Assembly: GCF_028622095.1 (NCBI RefSeq)
Contig: NZ_CP115165.1
Coordinates: 3,067,216 to 3,131,215 of the forward strand
DNA: 64,000 bases
From: Deinococcus aquaticus
GTDB taxonomy: Bacteria; Deinococcota; Deinococci; Deinococcales; Deinococcaceae
Direction: 5' to 3'
Position numbers and translations under genes: made by a program. The notes under the pieces were generated by a model that worked only from the letters and a program-made list of their open reading frames with translations, was not told where the DNA came from and made no database searches. Numbering within the stretch: position 1 is the stretch's first letter; each line of letters starts with the position of its first letter. This document shows, piece after piece, positions 28,859 to 36,900 of this stretch.

Positions 28859-29686
28859 TCAGGCGGTATGGGCGCGCAGCCAGTCCACGATCCGCGCCCG
28901 GACCCGGTCACGCGGCTCGTCGTTCAGCAGTTCGTGATAGCCGCCGTCCTCGATCAGCAGGTCACGGTCACCCGAGGCGATGGCCTGCATGAAGCGCTGG
29001 CTGCCGCGCGGGTCCGTCAGGCGGTCAGCCGCGCCATGCACGACCAGGGTGGGCAGCGTCCAGCGGGCGTACAGCGGCCACAGCGACGCGCTGAGCGCCA
29101 GCATGCTCGCGCCCGTCAGGGCCGGGACCTTCCCGTGGTACATGCGCGGGTCCGCCTCGTACGCGGCGACTTCCTCGGGCAGGCGCGACAGGCCGCCGGT
29201 GCCCAGGTCGGTGGTGGGCAGGCCCGGCGCGAGGCGCGCGATGACCGGGGCGAGCCGTTTCACGAGCGCGGGTTCGTTCTCGCCGACCAGCAGGGCCGGA
29301 CTGGACAGGATCACGCCGCTGATCCCGCGCGGGTCGCGGGCGGCGCTGGCAGCCGTGACCAGCCCGCCCATGGAGTGCCCCAGCAGGAACAGCGGGCGGG
29401 GGTCGGCGCGCAGGGCCTCACGCGCCGCGAGGTGATCTTCCACCAGAACGCGGACGTCCACCACGGCCCGCGCGCCCCCGGACGCGCCGTGTCCGCGCTG
29501 GTCGGCGGCGTACACCGTGAACCCCGCCGCGACCAGCGTGGGAATCAGGGCGTGGTATCGGTCCACGTACCGCGCGGCGTACTCCCCGAATCCGTGCGTG
29601 AGCAGCACGTTTCCGCGCGGATCGGCGGCGTGCCAAACGTAGCCTTTCACGGGAGCGCCGGGCACCGTCCAGTCCTGACTTTGCAT
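28859..29686 (-). CDS. Alpha/beta hydrolase, monoacylglycerol lipase-like
   Basis: 275 residues. [18 protein letters not shown] (oxyanion hole), [14 protein letters not shown], nucleophile elbow [14 protein letters not shown] (Ser), then [16 protein letters not shown] (Asp) and [13 protein letters not shown] (His). The sequence order matches the Hydrolase_4/monoglyceride lipase group that cleaves lysophospholipids or monoacylglycerols. ATG 29686 lies 6 nt after TACACT. Neither a signal peptide nor membrane helix is seen, so it is cytoplasmic. Confidence 0.9.
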   Translation of the reverse strand: MQSQDWTVPGAPVKGYVWHAADPRGNVLLTHGFGEYAARYVDRYHALIPTLVAAGFTVYAADQRGHGASGGARAVVDVRVLVEDHLAAREALRADPRPLFLLGHSMGGLVTAASAARDPRGISGVILSSPALLVGENEPALVKRLAPVIARLAPGLPTTDLGTGGLSRLPEEVAAYEADPRMYHGKVPALTGASMLALSASLWPLYARWTLPTLVVHGAADRLTDPRGSQRFMQAIASGDRDLLIEDGGYHELLNDEPRDRVRARIVDWLRAHTA

Positions 29687-29692
29687 GGACCG

Positions 29693-29698
29693 AGTGTA
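29693..29698 (-). promoter_or_regulatory. -10 box, leaderless promoter of the lipase-like gene
   Basis: TACACT on the minus strand, 6 nt before ATG 29686. Confidence 0.65.
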
Positions 29699-29746
29699 GG
29701 GCAGCCGCCTCCCCGGGAGGAAGGGCCGGGCACCCGGCGCCGGAAG

Positions 29747-30673
29747 TCAGCGCAGCGTCTTGACGAGTTGCCGCTCGACGAGTTGCGCGGCAATGGGGCC
29801 CCGGATGCGGCGGAACAGGTGGTAGTCGAAGAAGTACACCTGCCCGGCCTGACTGGCGCGCAGGCGACTGGTGATGGCCCCCGCGTTCCACTCGGCGCGC
29901 GCGCGGCTGGGCGTGCTGGTCCCGGCAGCCAGGACGATCACGGCGTCCGGGTTGATGGCGGCCAGGCCTTCCACGCTGACCACGGCGTCCTTCTTCTCGC
30001 CGTCGATGACGTTCACGCCGGCGTCGCGCAGCAGGCCGCCGGTCCAGTCGTCGCTGCCGCTGATGGTGAAGGTGTTGCGGGCGTCGCCGCCGGTCGTCCA
30101 GACGACTAGCACGCGCTTCTTCCCGAAGGAGGCCAGCTGCGCGCGGGTACTCTCGACGCTCTTCGTGTAGGTGTTCAGGGCGGTGCGGTACGCAGCCTCG
30201 CGGTTCAGGGCGCGGGCCAGGGTGGGGAGGGTCTTCTGCCACGCGCTGCGGTCGATGCCGTCCAGCAGCAGGGTGGGCGCGATGCGGCTGAGCTGCGGGT
30301 ACACGTTTGAGGCGTAGGTCTCGCCGACGATCAGGTCGGGCCGCAGGGCCGTCAGGATTTCGAGGTTCGGGTTGAAGCGGTCCCCGACGTTCACGGGCGC
30401 GCTCGTGACGCGGCTGCCGAGGTACTTGATGTCGCGGATGGGTGAACCGAAGGCCGGGGTTTTCAGGAACGTGGAAGCCTCGCCGTAGCCGACGGGCTGC
30501 ACGCCGATGGACAGTAGCAGGTCCAGGGCGTGCGGGCCGAGCGCGACGACGCGCAGCGGTTGCCTGGGGATGGTGGTTGTTCCGGCGCTGTGCGTGACGG
30601 TCTGGGGGTAGGTGGCGGCGGAGGCGCTGCACAGGGATGCGGTGACGGCAGTGGTGATCAGTTGTTTGTGCAT
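29747..30673 (-). CDS. ABC transporter substrate-binding protein (iron-siderophore/cobalamin type)
   Basis: 308 residues. Signal peptide (LITTAVTASLCSASAA) followed by the class III binding-protein fold: TVTHSAGTTTIPRQPLRVVALGPHALDLLLSIGVQPVGYGE, LRPDLIVGE, LARALNRE with a long backbone helix, and VSVEGLAAINPDAVIVLAAGT near the end. FecB/BtuF-type proteins bind ferric siderophores, heme or B12. No permease or ATPase is adjacent, so it is an orphan component. ATG 30673 starts the signal peptide; a longer open frame upstream overlaps the divergent osmC gene. The promoter overlaps a TAATCC/GGATTTA element that may be an operator. Confidence 0.88.
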   Translation of the reverse strand: MHKQLITTAVTASLCSASAATYPQTVTHSAGTTTIPRQPLRVVALGPHALDLLLSIGVQPVGYGEASTFLKTPAFGSPIRDIKYLGSRVTSAPVNVGDRFNPNLEILTALRPDLIVGETYASNVYPQLSRIAPTLLLDGIDRSAWQKTLPTLARALNREAAYRTALNTYTKSVESTRAQLASFGKKRVLVVWTTGGDARNTFTISGSDDWTGGLLRDAGVNVIDGEKKDAVVSVEGLAAINPDAVIVLAAGTSTPSRARAEWNAGAITSRLRASQAGQVYFFDYHLFRRIRGPIAAQLVERQLVKTLR

Positions 30674-30725
30674 GGGTGTCCTTGTGCGCCGGGGTCCGTG
30701 AGGAACCGCCGCGCTGGTGTGGGGG

Positions 30726-30754
30726 ATTCTGCCAGACTTAAATCCGAGTTTCAA
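30726..30754 (-). promoter_or_regulatory. Promoter of the substrate-binding protein gene with possible operator
   Basis: Minus strand TTGAAA (30749-30754), 17 bp, CAGAAT (30726-30731). An inverted TAATCC...GGATTTA pair flanks the -35 and could bind a metal-responsive repressor. Confidence 0.55.
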
Positions 30755-30847
30755 GGTCAGGATTAGATTGGGGGAAAGCGCAAGCATGAAGCTCCGCTCA
30801 ACCGCACCCACGGCATCCCCACAGCCTGACCGCGCAGACTGGACCGC

Positions 30848-31285
30848 ATGGCAGACATCGCACGCAAGGCAACGGCCCACTGGGAAGGCGACCTCAAGCA
30901 CGGCAAGGGCACCGTGAGCACCGAGAGTGGCGTTCTGGACGGCGCGCAGTACTCGTTCGGCACCCGCTTCGAGAACGGCAAGGGCACCAACCCCGAAGAA
31001 CTGCTGGCCAGCGCCCACGCCGGGTGCTTCACCATGCAGCTCAGCGCCCTGCTCGCCAACCACGGCCACACCATCGAATCCCTGGACACCCAGGCCACCT
31101 GCGAGATGGTCAAGGACGGCCCCGGCTTCAAGGTCAGCGCCATGAAACTCGTCGTGCGCGGCAAGATCACCGGCAGCGACCAGACCGACTTCGAGGAGCA
31201 CGTCAAGCAGGCCGCCGACATGTGCCCCATGAGTCAGGTCATGAAAGGCAACGTGGAAATCACCCACGAAGCCATCCTGGAATAA
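30848..31285 (+). CDS. osmC: OsmC/Ohr family peroxiredoxin (OsmC)
   Basis: 145 residues. Two redox cysteines are visible in [13 protein letters not shown] (C60) and [13 protein letters not shown] (C125); the N-terminal beta-sheet [21 protein letters not shown] is standard OsmC. It reduces organic hydroperoxides using lipoylated proteins and protects against oxidative stress. It is divergent from the substrate-binding protein gene; a CAGACT sits 7 nt before the ATG, the usual -10 distance here, though with a less typical first base. Confidence 0.93.
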   Translation: MADIARKATAHWEGDLKHGKGTVSTESGVLDGAQYSFGTRFENGKGTNPEELLASAHAGCFTMQLSALLANHGHTIESLDTQATCEMVKDGPGFKVSAMKLVVRGKITGSDQTDFEEHVKQAADMCPMSQVMKGNVEITHEAILE

Positions 31286-31299
31286 GGTTCTCGTTCCTG

Positions 31300-31330
31300 C
31301 GGCGCCCCGGCCTTCATGGTCAGGGCGCCG
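31300..31330 (+). terminator. Possible terminator after osmC
   Basis: CGGCGCCC/GGGCGCCG, 8-bp stem and 15-nt loop; no T-run follows. Confidence 0.45.
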
Positions 31331-31394
31331 TCTCCTGTCGCAGCAGGCCAACCTGCGCATGTGCGAGCGCCCCCTGTGTGACAGGCTGGCGCGC

Positions 31395-31976
31395 ATGAGT
31401 CACCTGTTCTATCTGGTCGGCGCGCCCGGCAGCGGCAAACGCACGGTCGGCAAGGCGTTGTCGGCCCTGACGGGCGCGGCGCTGCTGGACAATCATCTGA
31501 CGAACGATCCGGTGTTCTTGGCGGCGGGTATCTCAGGAATCGAGCCGGTCAGCGACGAGGTGTGGGCACTTTGTTTCGCCGTGCGGCAGTCGGTCAGGAC
31601 CGCGACGCTGCACGCGCCACCCACGCTGGCCCACATCTTCACGAACTACCTGACGGCGCAAGATCAGGAGTGGATGAACGTGGAGCGGCTGCGGCAGCTG
31701 GCAGCGGCGCGGGGGGTGCCGTTCGTGCCGGTGTGGTTGACGTGCCCACTCCCGGAGCTGGAGCAGCGGATGGGCCTGCCAGAACGGGCCGAACGGCTGA
31801 AACTGCGCGACCCGGCGCAGCTGCGGGAATTGCTCGCCCGGGCCGGGACGCTACCACCCCCGGCGGACGCGCTGGTGCTGGACACCTCGCGGCTGGGACC
31901 GCTAGAGGCGGCGCGGCGGATCGTGGCGTTCGCGGGGGGTGTGCCGGTGGCAGATGCGCTTGCCAGTCCTGGGTGA
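31395..31976 (+). CDS. Small P-loop NTPase, shikimate kinase-like
   Basis: 193 residues. Walker A is LVGAPGSGKRTVGKALSALTG; LLDNHLTNDPVF follows. A C-terminal LDTSRLGPLEAARRIVAF is common in small kinases of this type. It resembles AAA_18/shikimate-kinase-like phosphotransferases that phosphorylate small molecules; the substrate is unknown. ATG 31395 was chosen because it starts the Walker A domain directly; an ATG 12 codons upstream is in frame. The WGR gene follows only 19 bp later but has its own promoter. Confidence 0.8.
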   Translation: MSHLFYLVGAPGSGKRTVGKALSALTGAALLDNHLTNDPVFLAAGISGIEPVSDEVWALCFAVRQSVRTATLHAPPTLAHIFTNYLTAQDQEWMNVERLRQLAAARGVPFVPVWLTCPLPELEQRMGLPERAERLKLRDPAQLRELLARAGTLPPPADALVLDTSRLGPLEAARRIVAFAGGVPVADALASPG

Positions 31977-31983
31977 TTCCCAT

Positions 31984-31989
31984 TACAAT
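31984..31989 (+). promoter_or_regulatory. -10 box of the WGR/beta-propeller gene
   Basis: TACAAT, 6 nt before ATG 31996, within an unusually AT-rich 20-bp patch that also contains TATAAT (31989-31994). Confidence 0.7.
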
Positions 31990-31995
31990 ATAATT

Positions 31996-33411
31996 ATGTC
32001 TGCAACATATCTGGAGTATTCAGATCCGAACGGGGCCGAGCACAAATTCTACGAGGTCACCGTGGAGGGCGCGGACCTGACCGTCCGCTACGGCCGCATC
32101 GGCACCGACGGCCAGACGCAGCGCAAGACCTTCCCCAGCCCTGAAAAAGCGCAGGCAGAAGCCGAGAAGAAACTGAAGGAAAAGCGCCGCAAGGGCTACG
32201 AGGAAGCCGTGCAGGGCGTGCGGCAGAAACGCGAGGTGGTGCGCCGCACCTTCACCGAGACCCGCGCCACCACCCGCCAGGGCGCGCCGATCCTGTGGAA
32301 GTTCGACACCGGGGCCACGGCGTTCGGCATCTTCGCGGGCGACGATCAGGTGTGGGTGGGCAACGAGGCCGGGCAGGTGCACGCCCTGAGCCCCGACGGC
32401 GAGGTCCACCGCTCCTTCACCCTGCCCGACGGCGTCAAATGCCTCGTGCGCGACGACCGCTGGACCTTTGCCGGCTGCGACGACGGGAACGTGTACGACC
32501 TGAGCGGCAAACTGCCGTTCGTGGCGTACGAGGTCGAGGGCAGCGCCGCGCTGCTGTGGCTGGACATCCACGCGGGCACCCTGGCCGCCAGTGACGCGGG
32601 CGGGAACGTGTTCGCCTTCGACGCCGAGAGCGACCAGCAGTGGGCGAACGTCGGCACCGGCGGCAGCATGGGCTGGATGGTGCGCGTGGACGAACGCGGC
32701 GTGTACTACGGGCACTCGGTGGGCGTGGGCATGTATGACCGCGCCAGCGGCCTCCCGCTGTGGCAGGCGAAGACGCGCGGCGGCGTGCTGTTCGGCTGGC
32801 AGGACGGCAGCGACCTGTACGCGGGCACCACCCAGAACCTCATCCAGCGGTTCACGAAGGCGGGCGAGCACGTGCAGGACTACGCCTGCGACGCCGCCGT
32901 GCTGTCGTGCGCCACCAGCCCCGGCGGCGAGTACGTGTTCGCCGGGGACAGCGGCAGCGCCGTGTACTGCTTCACCCGCAGCGGCGAGCGCCTGTGGAAG
33001 CTGGGCAGCGGGGTCGGCGGGGCGCTCAGCATGCAGTACTCGGGCGGGCGGCTGTATCTCGTGACCACGCGCGGCACCCTGGCCGCCCTGGACGCCAGCG
33101 CCGGGGCCATCCAGGCCGCGCAGCGCGGCGAGGCCCCCACCCCGCGCGACGTGAAACTCGCTGCCGCCGTGCAGGCCAGCGCCCCCCTGACGCAACTGGC
33201 CGTCACCGCCGACACCGGCCAGGGCGTGCGGCTCGTGTGCGAGCGCGACGGCACCCGCCTGCGCGTCCGCCCCACCGACCCCGGCTACCACGCCTGGAAC
33301 GTGCAGTTCCCCCGCAACCTCCGTGAAGCCGGAGCCACCTACCTCGTGGACGGCCTGGAGGACGCCGGAGGTTTCTACCGCGTGGTCGGAGATATCCGCC
33401 GCGTGGGGTGA
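31996..33411 (+). CDS. WGR domain protein with C-terminal beta-propeller
   Basis: 471 residues. Residues 1-80 form a WGR domain: SDPNGAEHKFYEVTVEGADLTVRYGRIGTDGQTQRKTF with YGRIG at the place of the WGR motif, then a Lys/Glu-rich helix (AEAEKKLKEKRRKGYEEAV). The remainder has about seven repeats of PQQ/WD-like strands such as ILWKFDTGATAFGIF, VWVGNEAGQVHALSPDG, GNVFAFDAES and YVFAGDSGSAVYCFTRSGERLWKLG. WGR domains bind nucleic acids in PARPs and bacterial regulators; the propeller is a protein-interaction or ligand platform. The combination suggests a DNA- or RNA-linked adaptor. No catalytic residues were found. Leaderless start at 31996. Confidence 0.8.
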   Translation: MSATYLEYSDPNGAEHKFYEVTVEGADLTVRYGRIGTDGQTQRKTFPSPEKAQAEAEKKLKEKRRKGYEEAVQGVRQKREVVRRTFTETRATTRQGAPILWKFDTGATAFGIFAGDDQVWVGNEAGQVHALSPDGEVHRSFTLPDGVKCLVRDDRWTFAGCDDGNVYDLSGKLPFVAYEVEGSAALLWLDIHAGTLAASDAGGNVFAFDAESDQQWANVGTGGSMGWMVRVDERGVYYGHSVGVGMYDRASGLPLWQAKTRGGVLFGWQDGSDLYAGTTQNLIQRFTKAGEHVQDYACDAAVLSCATSPGGEYVFAGDSGSAVYCFTRSGERLWKLGSGVGGALSMQYSGGRLYLVTTRGTLAALDASAGAIQAAQRGEAPTPRDVKLAAAVQASAPLTQLAVTADTGQGVRLVCERDGTRLRVRPTDPGYHAWNVQFPRNLREAGATYLVDGLEDAGGFYRVVGDIRRVG

Positions 33412-33430
33412 GCGGGGTGTAGGACGTGGG

Positions 33431-33469
33431 GGGTGGGGTGCGGGAAAGGCGAAACCCCACACCCCACCC
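33431..33469. terminator. Hairpin terminator between convergent genes
   Basis: GGGTGGGGTG (33431-33440) pairs with CACCCCACCC (33460-33469); loop 19 nt. It separates the WGR and acylphosphatase genes. Confidence 0.6.
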
Positions 33470-33474
33470 TCCCG

Positions 33475-33738
33475 TCAGTACACGTGGAAGTCGTTCAGGC
33501 CGGTATCTTCGCTGTAGGTGGTCTGCACGTCCTGAATGCGGGCGTGGGGCGGGCCGCGCCGCAGCCAGTGCAGCAGGCGGTCCAGTTCGGGCTGGGGACC
33601 CTCAGCGACGATCTCGACGCGGCCGTCGCTGAGGTTCTCGGCGTACCCGGCGAGGTTCAGGTCGCGGGCGTGGCGCTGCACGTAGCGTCGGTAGCCGACG
33701 CCCTGCACAGTTCCGGTGATGAGGGCGGTCAGGCGCAT
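33475..33738 (-). CDS. acyP: Acylphosphatase
   Basis: 87 residues. The active site is complete: GTVQGVGYRRYVQRHA (substrate-binding loop with Arg) and GYAENLSDGRVEIVAEG (catalytic Asn). It hydrolyses acyl phosphates such as carbamoyl or 1,3-bisphosphoglycerate. The start at the second ATG (33738) is favoured because a TACCAT -10 box lies 7 nt upstream; a start three codons earlier would lie within the promoter region. Confidence 0.93.
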   Translation of the reverse strand: MRLTALITGTVQGVGYRRYVQRHARDLNLAGYAENLSDGRVEIVAEGPQPELDRLLHWLRRGPPHARIQDVQTTYSEDTGLNDFHVY

Positions 33739-33745
33739 GCCGGGC

Positions 33746-33751
33746 ATGGTA
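33746..33751 (-). promoter_or_regulatory. -10 box, leaderless promoter of acyP
   Basis: TACCAT on the minus strand, 7 nt before ATG 33738; it selects the shorter start. Confidence 0.65.
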
Positions 33752-33840
33752 GCGGGTGCGGGGTCGGGTGTGTGTGCGGGGGGTGTGTTCCTGACGGTTG
33801 CGTGAGGCGGCGGCGGGTGCGGCGTTCACGCGCTGGCCGG

Positions 33841-33846
33841 TAGAAT
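33841..33846 (+). promoter_or_regulatory. -10 box ahead of the tamB region
   Basis: TAGAAT lies 7 nt before ATG 33854, the start of a 33-codon ORF that overlaps the tamB start. Confidence 0.5.
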
Positions 33847-33853
33847 GGCGGGA

Positions 33854-33955
33854 ATGCAGGCATTGGGGCGGGGCGTGACGGTAGAGCTGGTCAGAATGGT
33901 CGGGTCCTGTGATGGGCGCGGGTCGGCGCGCGTATGGGCCGGAGGGCGGGCGTGA
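33854..33955 (+). CDS. Possible leaderless 33-residue ORF translationally coupled to tamB
   Basis: An open frame of 33 codons begins exactly 7 nt after a TAGAAT -10 box, matching the leaderless pattern seen at many other genes here, and its TGA overlaps the tamB GTG (GTGA). The predicted peptide is basic (MQALGRGVTVELVRMVG...) without signal sequence or known family. It could be a real leader peptide that couples ribosome flow to tamB, or only the untranslated leader of tamB with a chance frame. It is too short for codon statistics to decide. Confidence 0.4.
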   Translation: MQALGRGVTVELVRMVGSCDGRGSARVWAGGRA

Positions 33956-36900
33956 GCGACGATCCGCGCCGGAACGAGAGCGGACTGGACGCCGCGCCCG
34001 CACCGGAGGCGGGGCCTGATCTGAACCCTGACCTGAAGCCGAGGCCGGACGCTCCGCGTGGACGGCGGGTGTGGCCGTGGGTGCTGGGCGTGCTGGCGGC
34101 GCTGCTGCTGGTCCTGGCGTTCCTGCCGACTCTGCTGGGTGGGGCGCTGCTGTCCCGTTTTGGCGGGGATGTGATCTCGGCGGACCGGGTGGGTGGGCCG
34201 CTGTGGGCGCCCACGCTGGGCGGCGCGCAGGTGACGCTGCCGGGCGTGAGTGCGTCGGCCGGGTCGGTGGGCGTGAGCGTGGACGCGGTCAATCCGTTCA
34301 CGCGGACGGTGCGCCTGAACGTGTCGGCAAGCGGCGCGGATGTGCGCCTGAAGCTCGCGGACCTGCTGGGCGGGACGGGCGGCGGCGCAGGCGGGGGCGG
34401 CGGCTGGAAGGTGGCGCTGTCCGGGCTGGACGTGCAGGACTCGCGGGTGTCGGTGGACGGGCGGGGCATCAACGTGCCGGACGGCCGGTTCCGGGTCACG
34501 CAGGGTCAGGACGGCCGGACGCTGCTGCGCGGCGCGACCGGCGAGGGCGAGTTGAACGCCGACCTGCGCGTCTCCGAGTCGGGGGGCGCGAACGTGTTCA
34601 CGGTGGACCTCGACGCGGACGCGCGGGTCCTGAATCACTACTGGCCGGGCGTGACGGGTGGCCGCATCAGCGGGCAGTACGTGATCGGCAGCGGCCCCAT
34701 CCGGGGTGACCTGAAAGTCACGGACGCCAGCCTGCGCGTGCCCGAGGCGAACTTCGTGACCGTGACCGGCGTTGCCGGGACGGCCACGCACCGGGGCGAC
34801 CTGATCGACCTTCAACTGGCGGGGCGCGGCTGGAACGGCCCGGTCACGGCGTCGGGCGGCGTGGACCTGAAGGCGCAGAACTGGCGGGTCACGGCGAACG
34901 CCGCGCCGACCGTGGCGGGACTGGCCGGGGCACTCGGCACGACCGGCAGCGGGGGCCTGAAGTTGCAGGTCACGGCGGGCGGCTGGTCGACCGTACGGGT
35001 CACGGCGACCGCGCAGGGGGCCGGTGAGGTGGCGGGCGTGGGTTTCCGCGACGCGGCCGCGAAGTACACCTTCCTCAGCGAGAACGGGAATGTGGCGACC
35101 CAGACGAACGACCTGAGCTTCAGCGCGGTGACCTCGCTGGCCGGGTCCGACCAGAAACTGGCGGGGCGCTGGGCGTTCGGGAAGTCCGGCGCGGCCTCAC
35201 TGGTCGGGGCGTTCGGGCAGAAGCCCCTGAACGTGAACGCTTCCATCGACGCGAAGAACGTCCTGACGCTGCGCGGCGAGGGCCTGGGCGGGCCGCTGTC
35301 GGGCACGCTGGCCCTGAGCGGCGTGAAACTGAACGCCGTGCTGAACCCCACGTACGGGGCGGTGCAGGCCCGCGTGGCGGTCAGCGGCACGCCGGACGAC
35401 CTGCGGGCGACCATCAGCGGCGCGCAGGCCGGGCCGTTCAGCGGCCTGTCGGGCACGGCGGCGCTGGACCGCCGGGGGCTGCGGGCCGATCTGGGCGCGG
35501 CCCGCATCAACCTGAACCGCGAGTTCCGGGGCACGTGGCAGGCGCAGGGCCTGAGCGGCTCCGGAATCATCCTCAGTGGGCGCGGGAGGCTGGACCTGAC
35601 GGGCGGCGACGTGACCGGGCAGCTGGAGGCGACCGTGCCGGGCGTGCGCGACACGCTGGCCGGGCCGCTGGACCTGAACTACACCCGGCAGCGCGGCACC
35701 TTCCGCAGCGGCGCGCAGGTCCTGACCTGGAACGGCGACAGTTTCGGCGTGCAGGCGCGTGAGCTGCCCGTGGCGGGCGGCCTGAACGTGACCGGCGACG
35801 TGACCGTGACCACCGCCCTGAAGGCCTTCGGGACGCTGCGGGCGACCGGGGCGGGCGTGACCCTGAATGCCACGGCGCGCGGCACGTCCGCCAGCCTGCG
35901 CGGATCGGCGGGCGGCGTGACCGTGCTGGCCGACACGCAGCTTCAGGCCCCTTACCTGACGACGGCGCGGGTGCAGGGCGCTGATATCCAGGGTGTCCTG
36001 AGCGTGGACCGTGGCGTGCGCTTCACGCTGACCACCGCCGGCGACACGGCGCGCGGCGTGATCGACGGCGACCGCTGGGACGCCACAGGCCGCGTGAACC
36101 TCGCGGCGCTGCGGCCCCTGGTCAACGTGGACGGGCTGGGCGGCACGCTGGACCTGAATCTGGCCGCGCAGGGCGGCTCGGCCCGCGTGAACGCGCGGGC
36201 GCTGGGCGCGGGCGTGACCGGCACCCTGACCCGCGCGGGCGGACCGCTGGGCGCGAACCTGCGGGTCACGTACGCGGGCGCGCAGGCGGCGCTGTCGGGC
36301 CGGGTGTACCCGGACGTGCAGGCGCAGGGCCGCGTGAGCGCGCAGGGGCAGACCCTGAACCTCGGCGTGACCGGGGCGTACGGCGACCTGCGGGCGCGCG
36401 TGACCGGGCAGACCGGGCCGCTGTCGTTCAGCGGCGTGACGCTGCCCGCGCAACCCGTGAACCTGAGCGGCACCCTGACGCCGCGCCTCACGGCCAGCGG
36501 CACCTGGGGCGACCTGAACGTTACGTACGACGCGGCGACCGGACTGGCCCGCGTGACCGGGCAGCAGGCCCTGACGGCCTTCGGGCAGGCGGGGCGCGTG
36601 CAGGGCCGCGCGACCTGGGGCCCCGGCCCCGGCGGGTCGTTCCGGGGCGCCGTGGCGGCCAGCGGCGTGCTGGACCAGTACACGGTGGCCCTCAACGGCC
36701 CGTGGGATGACCTGAACGTCCTGCTGAGCGACGGCGAGGGCCTGCGCGCGCGCGGCACGGCCTCGCTGCCCGCTGGCCGCTACGACGTGAACGTGAGCGG
36801 CCCGCTGGGCGGCGGGCTGTTCGTGGACGGCAACGTGCAGGGCACGGGTCTGGAACCACGCGGCACCGTCACCGTGACCGACGCGCAGGGCGGACGGGCG

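Noticed and set aside
29747..31396. A longer start for the substrate-binding protein
   Set aside because: The upstream part of the frame is antisense to osmC; the signal peptide begins at 30673 behind a good promoter.
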